Source of the DNA: Protea cynaroides | Lineage: Eukaryota; Streptophyta; Magnoliopsida; Proteales; Proteaceae | Assembly: GCA_028583415.1 (NCBI GenBank) | Contig: CM053276.1 | Span: 7,904,663 to 7,968,662, forward strand | Reading direction: 5' to 3' | DNA: 64,000 nucleotides | In this document: positions 23,901-35,900 of the stretch, one piece after another | Numbering within the stretch: the first letter of the stretch is position 1 | Layout of the letters: each line of letters begins with the position of its first letter | Notes under the pieces: model-generated | What the model was told of the DNA's origin: nothing | The model's database searches: none | The model's input: only the letters and a program-made list of their open reading frames with translations | Made by a program: the position numbers and the translations under genes

Positions 23901-26900
23901 GGAAATAAATTTTGGAAGGAAATAATAATAGGAAATAATTGAAAAATTGGGATAGGAAAGAGAGATTGAGAATAAGAAAAAGAAAGGAAGGATGAGAGAT
24001 TGAGAGGCAATCTGAAAAGAAAGAAAAGAAGCAAAAAATTAAAAAAAGAAGGGAGGAGTCAGTGGAGAAGGAGAGACGGTTATGGAAAAAAAATATAATA
24101 AAAAAAAGGGGGAGTGAAATCCGAGAGAGGAGGAAGACAAGGGGGAGAGATAAAAAAATAATAAAAAAGAGAGAGTGGGGGAAGAAATTTTTGAGGAGAA
24201 GAGAGAGGATTATGGAGAGATAAAAAAATAATAAAAAGAGAGAGGAAGAAGACAAGTGGGGAAGAAGAATAAAAAAAGAAAAAAATTCAGAAAAGGAGGA
24301 GAAGGAGAGAGGGATCGTGGAGATTGGAGAGAAAAAAAAAAGAGAAACGAGAGAAGGAGGAGATCGAGAAGAGGAAAGAAGTTGAAAGAGAAAAAAATAA
24401 TAAAATAAAGATCGAGAAGAAGCTGAAGAAGAGGGAGAAGAAGAAGAAAGCAGAAGAAGTGGAATGAAACCTACCTGCGTACTCCAGGTAAGCCGTCTTC
24501 CCCATTCTTATTTTCTTTCGTTTTCTTTATATGTTGCAACCATTTCCACCAACCATGGTTGAAATCTGATCTGCCACCCTTTAATCAGCATCCCTTATCT
24601 ACCAATGATTGAACCCATGATTGTGATAGGTTTAAATCTGAATTTTATCATAATGAATCAAGTTGTTTGGATACATAATGAATTGGAGTCATTGATGTCA
24701 AATTGTTTTGATCTTAAATTTAAATATGGCCAATGATCATGAATCTTTATGTGATGAAAATTAAACATTGATAATGGATCTTTATGTGTTGAAAATTAAA
24801 ACCTTGATCATGGAATTTTATGAGATGATTTGGAATTTTAAGTGATTGATCCAACCATGTTGGAATTTAATATGTTTGATCGTACCATGTTTGGATGTGA
24901 TGAAAATTGATCCCCATCGGATTCTTGAATTTATAAGATTGATCCCATCATATGCTGGGAATCATTTACGGAATTGATCCGACCATGTTGGAATTTTATG
25001 TGAATGAAATATGACCATTGATCTTAGAATTTTAATGAATTTAATATGGACCATTGATTTAGAATTTTAATGAGTTGAATATGGACCATTGATATGAAAT
25101 TCTCATGTGATTAAATTATGACCTTTGATCTTGAGCAATTGATTGATAAATCTGATCCCTTTGATGATAGTATTTTATTTGGATCATATGATGATCAAAT
25201 ATGGACCATTGGATGTTCGTTTTAATTTTGAAGCATTGGATGACATAAAGATGTGATTTTAAGCAATCTGAACCATTAGATCTTGATCATGAGTGTTTTA
25301 AGGAAATATGAACCATTAGATCCAAAATTCTCATGTGATTAAATTATGGCCTTTGATCTTGAGCCATTGATTGATAAATCTGATCCCTTTGATGATAATA
25401 TTTTATTTGGATCATATGATGATCAAATATGGACCGTTGGATGTTGGTTTTAATTCTGAAGCATTGGATGACATAAAGATGTGATTTTAAGCAATCTGCA
25501 CCATTAGATCTTGATCATGAGTGTTTTAAGGAAATATAAACCATTAGATCTGGATCCTGACTGTCTTAAAGCAATCTAAACGGTTAGATTACCATCAATA
25601 GTGATTTATACCGTTGAATTTTTCATCATGAGTGTTTGGATGCTCATTGCCATTTTTTAGATGCTCACTGCCATGTTTAGATGCTCACTGTCATGTTTGG
25701 ATGCTCATTGTCTTGTTTAAATGCTCACTGCCATATTAGGTCTTGCCATGCTTAGAAGATAGCATACTAGATCATGCCATATAGGCTCTTGCCTTATTTA
25801 CAATGCATGCCATATTTGAGAGATTTTTAACAATCTTACTATATGTGAATTTATTGCCATAAATGTGTTATATGCCATATTTAGATGAATAATTTATTTT
25901 TGGTAATAACTTACTTTCTGTTGCACCCTAGTCGAACTGTCATATTTGTACACATAGCAAACATATTAGGTGTGGGGACGTGCATTTAGGCACCCACATT
26001 CTTGGGTAGGGCATAATGGAAATAATAAAAGTCTTAACAAAGAAAGAGAATGCTTTCCTAAACCTTCCAAAATTAGAATTCAGGATAAAAAAGGTAGCTC
26101 AGGACGATTTTGCCCTTCGATAAACCCTAAACATAAAACAGGTTCCAAACCCAAAACCTATAACAGGTTCTCGCATTCTAACCTAGAACAGGTTATTCCA
26201 TCAATTCCCGAACTACGTGGATTCTGATTCCTAGGGCAAACCCTAGGATACGTAGGCCATTTGGGAGAAACCCAAGTTCGGATCCACACCTTAGTCCACT
26301 TGGACTATCCATAGATCCACTAGGATACCCAACCATTTCAACCCAATTCTCGAACTACGTGGATTCTGATTCCTAAAGCAAACCCTAGGATACGTAGGCC
26401 ATTTGGGAGAAACTCAAATTCGGATCCAAACCTTAGTCCACTCGGACTATCCATAGATCCAATAGGATATCCGTCCTCATTTTGACCCAAATAGGGTTAT
26501 CTACAGTCCAACCCAGATAAGGGTATCCACATTTCAACCCAGATAGGGTTATTCCATATTCCAACCCATAAAGGGTTATCCATATTTTGACCCAGAAAGG
26601 GTTATCCATTCTTAGATCCATTAGGACTATCTATCAGTTCACATGGACTATCCAGATCCTAACCCACAGGGTTTCTCAACCTTTCAAGCATAAACCTCAA
26701 CTTGAACAATAAACTTAATCATGTACAAGCATAAATCACAGCCATAAACTTTAATCACACCTGAACTACGATGGTGAACTTGATTTTCAGAATAATTCCG
26801 TAATACGTAGGCAATCTGATCGATACAGATTCGGTTTAATGATATCAAACCACTTGGTTTGGTTTGGTTTAACAAATAGAGTCTAGCATAGGAAATGTAT

Positions 26901-29900
26901 AGGAAATCGATTTCGATCGGGTGGTTTGGGTGCCTAACCCCTTCCGAAAATCAGGTTCACCATCGTAGTTCAGGTGTGATTAAAGTTTATGGCTGTGATT
27001 TATGCTTGTGCATGATTAAGTTTATTGTTCAAGTTGAAGTTTATGCTTGAAAGGTTGAGAAACCCTGTGGGTTAGGATCTGAATAGTCCATGTGAACTAA
27101 TAGATAGTCTTAGTGGATCTAAGAATGGATAAGCCTTTCTGGGTCAAAATATGGATAACCCTTTATGGGTTAGAATATGGAATAACCCTATCTAGGTTGA
27201 AATGTAGATACCCCTATCTGGGTTGGAATGTAGATAACCCTATTTGGGTCAAAACGAGGACGGATGTCCTATTGGATCTATGGATAGTCCGAGTAGACTA
27301 AGGTTTGGATCCGAATTTGAGTTTCTCCCAAATGGCCTACGTATCCTAGGGTTTGTCCTAGGAATTAGAATCCGCGTAGTTCGAGAATTGGGTTGAAATG
27401 GTTGGGTATCCTAGTGGATCTATGGATAGTCCAAGTGGACTAAGGTGTGGATCCGAATTTGAGTTTCTCCCAAATGGCCTACGTATCCTAGGGTTTGCCC
27501 TAGGAATCAGAATCCACGTAGTTCGGGAATTGGAATAACCTGTTCTAGGTTAGAATGCGAGAACCTGTTCTAGGTTTTGGGTTTATAATCTGTTTTAGGT
27601 TTAGGGTTTACCAAAGGGCAAAATCATCCTGAGCTACCTTTTTTATCCTGAATTCTAATTTTGGAAGGTTTAGGAAAGCATTCTCTTTCTTTGTTAAAAC
27701 TTTTATTATTCCCATTACGCCTTTCCCAAGAATGTGGGTGCCTAAATGCACGTCCCCACACCTAATATGTTTGCTATGTGTACAAATATGGCAGTTCGAC
27801 TAGGGTGCAACAGAAAGTAAGTTATTGCCAAAAATAAATTATTCATCTAAATATGGCATATAACACATTTATGGCAATAAATTCACATATAGTAAGATTG
27901 TTAAAAATCTCTCAAATATGACATGCATTGTAAATAAGGCAAGAGCCTATATGGCATGATCTAGTATGCTATTTTCTAAGCATGGCAAGGTTTAATATGG
28001 CAGTGAGCATTTAAACATGGCAATGAGCATCCAAACATGACAGTGAGCATCTAAACATGGCAGTGAGCATCTAAAAAATGGCAATGAGCATCCAAACACT
28101 CATGATGAAAAATTCAACGGTATAAATCACTATTGATGGTAATCTAACAGTTTAGATTGCTTTAAGACACTCATGATCCAGATCTAATGGTTTATATTTC
28201 CTTAAAACACTCATGATCAAGATCTAATGGTTCAGATTGCTTAAAATCACATCTTTATGTCATCCAATGCTTCAGAATTAGAACCAACATCCAACGGTCC
28301 ATATTTGATCATCATATGATCCAAATAAAATATTATCATCAAAGGGATCAGATTTATCAATCAATGGCTCAAGATCAAAGGCCATAATTTAATCAAATGA
28401 GAATATCAATGGTCCATATTCAACTCATTAAAATTCTAAATCAATGGTCCATATTTAATTCATTAAAATTTTAAGATCAATGGCCATATTTTATTCACAT
28501 AAAATTCCAACATGGTCGGATCAATTCCGTAAATGATTCCCAGCATGTGATGGGATCAATCTTATAAATTCAAGAATCCGATGGGGATCAATTTTCATCA
28601 CATCCAAACATGGTACGATCAAACATATTAAATTCCAGCATGGTTGGATCAATCACTTAAAATTTAAAATCATCTCATAAAATTCCATGATCAAGGTTTT
28701 AATTTTCATCACATAAAGATCCATGATCAATGTTTAATTTTCATCACATAAAGATTCATGATCATCGGCCATATTTAAATTTAAGATCAAAACAATTTGA
28801 CATCATTGACTCCAATTCATTATGTATCCAAACAACTTGATTCATTATGATAAAATTCAGATTTAAACCTATCACAATCATGGGTTCAATCATTGGTAGA
28901 TAAGGGATGCTGATTAGAGGGTGGCAGATCCGATTTCAACCATGGTTGCTGGAAATGGTTGCAACATATAAAGAAAACGAAAGAAATAAGAATGGGGAAG
29001 ACGGCTTACCTGGAGTACGCAGGTAGGTTCTTTTCCCACTTCTTCTGCCTTCTTCTTCTTCTCCCTCTTCTTCAGCTTCTTCTCGATCTTTATTTTATTA
29101 TTTTTTTTCTCTTTCAACTTCTTTCCTCTTCTCGATCTCCTCCTTTTCTCGTTTTTTTTTCTCTCCAATCTCCACGATCCCTCTATCCTTCTCCTTTTCT
29201 GAATTTTTTTCTTTCTTTATTCTTCTTCCCCACTAGTCTTCTTCCTCTCTCTTTTTATTATTTTTTTATCTCTCCATAATCCTCTCTCTTCTCCTCCTCA
29301 ATTTCTTCCCCCACTCTCTCTTTTTTATCTCTCTCCCCCTTGTCTTCCTTCTCTCTCGGATTTCATTCCCTTTTTTTTTTATTATATTTTTTTTCCATAA
29401 CCATCTCTCCTTCTCCACTGACTCCTCCCTTCTTTTTTTAATTTTTTGCTTCTTTTCTTTCTTTTCAGATTGCCTCTCAAGCTGTAATCCTTCCTTTCTT
29501 TTTCTTATTCTCAATCTCTCTTTCCTATCCCAATTTTTTCAATTCTTTCCTATTCTATGTCTTTCCAAAATTTATTTCCCGAGTTGCTTTCTATATCTTT
29601 TTTTTTCTTTTCATTAGAATCCTCTCTTTCTTTCCTAATCTTGGTCGGTCTTGATTTCTTCCCCCACTCTCTTTTTCGACACCTTTCCATAATCCTCTCT
29701 TCTCCTCCTCAATTTCTTCCCCCACTCTCTCTTTTTCATTCTCTTTTCGGATTCCTTTCCTTTTTAATTAATTTTTTTCTTTTCGGATTGCCTCTCAATC
29801 TGTCATCCTTCCTTTCTTTTTCTTATTCTCAATCTCTCTTTCCTATCCCAATTTTCCAATTCTTTCCTATTCTATTTCTTTCCAAAATTTATTTTTCGAG

Positions 29901-32900
29901 TTATTTTCTATATCTTTTTTTTTTTCTTTTCATTATAATCCTCTCTTTCTTTCCTAATCTTGGTCGGTCTCTCTTGACACATATAATGTACATTTATACA
30001 ATAATATATCATAAAATATACATAATAATATGTAATAACAAACATATTAATATATATAGTACATAATATATTACATATATATATGGCACTATGTATATGG
30101 ACGAACCGGTTTAGTCTAGACTGGTCTGACTTAAGTTGACTGGGCTGGATTAACTTAAACTGAGCTGGATTGGACTGAGAATGACTTGAATTAATTGGGT
30201 TGGGCTAAGACTGGCTTGGGTTGAGCTGAGTTGACTGGATTGACCGGGTTTTCTCTCTTTATCATTTCATGGGCCATTTCCGCTGTCATTCCGCATGGAA
30301 TTTTTCGATAGCCTTTATTCCAAATTTTCTACGTTCACTTTGTAGAACACTAAAAATGAGGAATATTGGAATTTGAATCATCACATTTGGAAATAAAATG
30401 GTCAACTTATGAATTTTTGAAGTTTAAGCAGACCAATTATTGATGATTTGGTTGACCATTATGCATGGGATCCTTCGGAGACTTCTACCGGAAATCCTTT
30501 ACGTCCACTTTGTAGAGTACTAAAAATGGAACATAATGAAACTGAAATTACCTGATGTGGATGTGGGGTAACCAAAATATGAATTTTCGAAGATTAAATG
30601 ACCATTTCCATGTGTAATTTTGCATGGGACCCTTCAGAGACTTCTACTCGGGATTTTTCACGTCCATTTTGAAGAGGACTGAAAATAAAGAATATTGGCC
30701 TTTGAATCATCTGATTCTGATATCAGATGACCAAGATATGATGTCTTGAAGTTTGAATGATAATGCATGCATCATACGATAATTATGTAAATGCCCTTAC
30801 ACTTTCAAACTGAGATATCTTCCTTGTTTGACGTCAGAATTTGATGATTTCGGTCTCATTTCGAAGATAATTTCACGACATATTCATCCAAGTAGGTAAT
30901 AGCCCATGACCCTTCTGTGGGGTTCATTAGAGAATCACAAACCCTTGGGTTAAAGGCCGAAAACTTGCCATATTGGTTCACTTATGCTGAAGTTGGCAAA
31001 AATGGGGTGCTTACAGATGCCCCTCTTTAGTCGAGATTGTTACCAATTGAAGGCTGACGATAAAAGAACCACATTTTTGGGATATGAGTGAGATTGCTTA
31101 TTGGGCTGTACTTAAGGATATTTGTCCTAAACTTCCTACGTATTCTAAGGGTGTCCTAGAAATCAAGCCTAGAACGTAGTTCGACTGGCAAGAAGGTTTG
31201 CTTTTCTTTGAAAATTGATGATTGTTCTTCTTGTATGAAGCTAGGCTGTGAATACAAAGCTCATTTGTACGGAACCTCTTCTTGCTGAGGTGAAACTCAT
31301 GACGCAAGGTATGTGCGGGCTTGAATCCGGCTTGATCCATTTGTAGGCTGATAAACCTCTTCTTGTATGAAGTTAGGCTGTGAATACAAGGCTCATTTGT
31401 AGGCTGGGTACCTCTTCTTGCTGAGTTGGAACTCATGATGCAAGGTATGTGCGGGCTTGAACCCGGCTTGATCCATTTGTAGGCTGATAAACCTCTTCTT
31501 GTATGAAGCTAGGCTGTGAATACAATGCTCATTTGTAGGCTTGGAACCTCTTTTTGTATGGGGCTAGGCTGCGGATACAAGGCTGGCTGCACGAGCTTGG
31601 GCTCGGCTTCGATTTGTCTGGATGTAAGACTTGATGTCTTTTCTTTGATTGAGATTCTGGTTTGAGTACTTGCATTTATCGGAACATTGGAAATTTCATA
31701 GAGCATATGAATGATTATGTTGAATCAAACGTTTCTTTGTTGAATCTAAGAGACATAGTTTATGAAACACATTAGAATTCAAAAAAAACCTAAAATGCTA
31801 TTGGTTTCTTGATTGGTGCAACTCTAGGGAGTGTTTGAACATTTCGATTGCCCCATTCACGAGCAATGGTATCAACCAGATCTAATGTCAACTTTCTGGG
31901 AATTCATAATCAGTTACTTCTCTGTTGGTGCTTGATGGGATATTGAATTGCTGAGGTAACCTTGTTGGGGAATAGAATGAAGTATGAGTCAACCCCATTA
32001 ACTGGACATGCAAACTATTCTCTGTATTTGTGACAACCCGCTCTTGCTTCCACCAAGTGCATTTCCATGATGTCTGCTGTGGTTATTTCTTTGAGGCGGC
32101 TAAACCAGTCTGTGTCTATCTGATAAGCCATAGGATTTGCTCTTTTTGCCAATTGAAAAGGGTTGAGGGTCGTTGTTTCAGATTCCTCAACTAATCTTAA
32201 CCTCTCTGTTAACCAAATTTGAAGAAGATATGGTGATCCGCTGAAATTGTCCAACTCAAACTGATCTTGATGAGTTGCCATGAAGTCAAGGCCCTTTAAT
32301 GTCTCTGCCAACACTGTAGGGATGATGTCAAAACCTTGTCTCGCATGCTTGATGAGATCTATTATGACTGGAGATTCTGAATCTGTGCGACTTTGTAGCA
32401 ATAATCGGGCTATGCTACAATATAGGTAAACATGTCTTCTCTGAGCCTGTGCTTCTTTCTTTGTTGGACTTGTATGAGCATATGACTTGATCATGCGCTT
32501 TATCTGTAGCCGTTGATCTTGTACAAAACGACACATTTCTTTCTTATCCCAGCTGAAAAAATCCTGTATCTCGTGCCAGTAATCTTTTCCTGGACATGGC
32601 TTGAAGATCTTCCGCTTAGGTGTGAGTAGGAGGCAAGCTCTGAATTCTTCTACAGTTGGGCATAACTTGACTTCTCCCAACCTGAAGACATGAACTGCTG
32701 GATCCCAACATTGAGCGGCTGCTTTCAAAAGGTCTGAGCATAATTTTATGGTTGTTAATTGAGGAAGTTCCTCCAGTTGATGCTTCCGCAAGAAAGAGCT
32801 ATCTTCTGTGAACTTAGTACCCCAGCTCCAATTTTTCAGTGCCCTGTCCATCTCTGTAATTATGTCCGACGGATCAATGTATTGTCAGCCTCCCGGGTTT

Positions 32901-35900
32901 GACCTGTAAGAATCCCGACATACAAATAGAGGTTAAAAATGAATCATTGGAATTATCTTCAATTGTTGTTGTTTGGATATATTAAAATGCCCTTAGAAGA
33001 TTACACATGAAATGTATACATATGATTGACTCTGTCTGAGTTTTAAGTACTTAAATCTATAGACATGATGAGCTAAAGTGGAGGTCCAAATGGGACTGAC
33101 AAGAAACTGTCCAGGTGGGTTTGCCGCCTGGAGGAGTTTGTGGTTGTTCATGTAGAATGGGCTTATCTTGTCGAGAAGATCCCATTTTATTGGCTTGAGA
33201 AAGAATGGGCTTATTGGAATCTTGGGACGCCGTCGGATGTAATGAACGACAGATAAGAGTTCCAGCCAGATTTTTTTATTTATAGTTTTTCAGATTGATA
33301 TACTCATGAGAGTTTATATCAAATGACGTGAAAGATGGGTTTTGATGTGTAACTCTTGGAAAATCCGTTGGATAGATAGACGGATGAAAGAGTTTAGCCA
33401 ACAAACAAGAAATTCTTTCTTTGATTATGATGATAAGATGAACCATTCCTGGGTGAAAGGCGTTGTGCCCCATTGGAGAATCTAGTCAACCATGTCGGTA
33501 AGTTCCTCAACTGATTGATGCCGGTTATTGATGTCAGCAGGTGAGAGACAAGCCTTTTACATCTTTTTTTTTTTTGGAAGAGTGTAGAGGCTACACATAA
33601 TATCTCTTTACTTGATCCAAGTTGGTCAAGTATTGTAACTCGACGCCTTCCATGTTGACCAGTCGAACAGCTTTCCCCGGTAAGATTTCTTTTACAATGA
33701 ACGGTCCGCTCCAATTAGGACGAAACTTGCCCCTAGGGTCATGGACAGGTGCTCGTTGTTCCTTCAATACCAGGTCCCCTACTGTCAGGTGACGAACACG
33801 CACCTTTTTGTTAAAGGTTGCTGCCATTCTTTGTTGGTATTTTCTTACATTATCCACTGCCTTCATTCTTCTTTCATCAACGAAGTTCAGCTCGTCATAT
33901 CTGGATTGCAACCATTCAGCTTCTGGAATCTTGCATTCCATCATGACTCTTAGTGATGGCACCTCTATTTCTACTGGGAGGACTGCTTCCATACCATATT
34001 CTAGTGAATACGGCGTTGCCCCAGTGGATGTTCTTATGGATGTTGTGTATGCCCTGAGTGCATAAGTTAGTTTGTCTGCCCAATCAACATTAGACTCTGC
34101 CATCTTCTGGAGGATAACCTTGACATTTTTATTGTCCGCCTCTACTGTCCCATTTGTATGTGGATGGTAAGGAGAGGACCGGTGCCTTTTGATGTGGAAC
34201 TTGTCACATAATTCTTGGATTCTCCCTCTAAAGTGTTGTCCTTGATCTGAGATTATAGACTGAGGCATTCCATGCCGGCATATGATATACTCTTGTAGAA
34301 ATTTAGCCACTTTGTTTGCTGTGAGCTTGGCGAATGACTGTGCCTCCACCCACTTTGTGAAATAATCGACGGCGACCAAGATGAATTCATGCCCATTCGA
34401 AGCTTTAGGGTGAACCTTTCCGATCACATCTATGCCCCAGGTTGAGAAAGGCCATGGAGAGCTAAGAATATGCAACTCTGCTGGAGGCACGTGTATCAAA
34501 TTAGCATGGATTTGGCACTTGTGACATTTTCTTACGAACTCTGAACAGTCTGCTTCCATTGTGTTCCAATAATATCCCATTCTGAGAATCTTCTTTGCAA
34601 GCATTCTAGCATTCATGTGAGGTCCGCATATTCCTTGATGGATTTGCTCGATGACATTTTGCGCCTGTTCCTCGTCGATACAGACTAACTGCACTCCTTC
34701 ATGGGATCTTTTGTACAGGATATCTTCGCATAGTATGAACTGGGAGGCATATCGCCTAAGAGACTTCCTCTCACCCGTTGTAGCTTTCACTGGATACTTT
34801 CCTTCCTTGATGAAATCTATGATAGGAGCAAACCATGGCCGGCCATCGACTGTCAATGCATTCACTTCTTCCAAGTGGACTGGTTGTACTCTCTTCTCTA
34901 TGATTAGGGGTTTGATATGTCCCAAAGGATCATTTCCAATCATTGAAGCCAAGGTGGCCAATGCATCGGCATACTTATTGGTATCTCTTGAGGAGTAGTC
35001 AAATTCAATTTGCTTGAACTTCCGAGCCAAGGTTATTGCACATTGTTGATAAGGTATCAGCTTTTCATCTTTGGTTTTCCAATCCCCTCTGACTTGGTAG
35101 ATAACTATTGATGAGTCACCATAGACCTTTAATCTGCAGACCCCTATGGCCAAAGCTGCTTTTAGTCCCATGATACATGCTTCGTACTCTGCAATGTTGT
35201 TTGTGCAGTCGAAGTCTAATCTGAATGAAAATGATACAAATGCCCCTTCTGGATCTATGAATAAGATGCCGGCCCCGTATCCCATATGATTTGCGGCTCC
35301 ATCGAAGAACATTATCCATGTGTCATTCTTCCCCTCTTCTTGAGTTGTGTAGACTTCTTCATCTGGGAATACATCTTCGAAATGTCTGAGGTTATCTTCA
35401 ATCGGTAGAGTTGACAGATGTTCTGCGATTACGCTCCCTTTGATAGACTTCTGAGTGGTGTATGTGATGTCGAATTCAGACAACAACAGTAGCCACCTAG
35501 CCAATCTTCCTGTCAAAGTTGGTTTCTCAAATAGATACTTCAGGGGGTCCATTCTGAAAATAAGTATGACCTTGTAGGATAACATATAATGTCTCAATCT
35601 CTTTGTTATCCAGACTAGGGTTGTGCATGTCTTCTCCAGCTGTGTATAATTGGTTTCGTATCCTGTGAATTACTCAAGTAGTATATTGCCGTTTCTGTCT
35701 TTCCATCTGTATCATGCTGGGCTATCATTGATCCCATAGAACCCTTTAGTACTGACAGGTAGAGGAGTAGTGGTCTTTCCGGCACTGGTGGGGCTAAGAC
35801 TGGTGGGTTCAACAGATATGTCTTGATTTTGTCAAAAACCATCTGACATCGAGGGTTCCAATCCTTTGGCTGGTCTTTCTGGAGTAGCTTGAAAATTGGT

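Larger units (their letters stand above)
19578..26788 (+). repeat. Left arm of a ~7-kb inverted repeat
   Basis: This arm matches 26945-33902 on the opposite strand from end to end: integrase end, 740-bp gap, DUF7745 ORF, tandem repeats, polypurine tract, GATC-rich repeats and the start of the terminal segment. Differences are scattered base changes and small indels (for example 3 of 65 residues in a matched frame at 20007/33473). They show two separate copies that have diverged, not one sequence read twice. Confidence 0.9.
22462..26788 (+). repeat. Long LTR of the Tat/Ogre-type element (left, truncated)
   Basis: It starts TATAAGCACCCCATTTTTGC (decayed TGTAAGCACCCC) and runs for at least 4.3 kb, as expected for Ogre-like LTRs. 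It holds a 1-kb polypurine tract, a long block of WTGGACCATTGAT-like repeats (about 24560-25720), the GATACGTAGGCCATTTGGG motif typical of Tat-group LTRs, and a short tandem array at about 26470-26640. The far end is not reached cleanly: similarity to the right arm stops in the spacer at 26789. Confidence 0.75.
26945..33902 (-). repeat. Right arm of the ~7-kb inverted repeat
   Basis: Minus-strand counterpart of 19578-26788. Unlike the left arm, this arm continues past the repeat edge at 33902 into the rest of the integrase and pol. Confidence 0.9.

Noticed and set aside
23502..24505. Long Phe/Ser/Leu-rich frames on the minus strand (and mirrored at 28914-30066)
   Set aside because: They come from the polypurine/polypyrimidine tract, which lacks stops in some frames by composition.
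19578..33902. The inverted repeat as an assembly artefact
   Set aside because: The arms differ by scattered substitutions, indels and distinct stops, and the right arm continues into further pol sequence while the left does not; a false duplication would be near identical. It still merits long-read confirmation.
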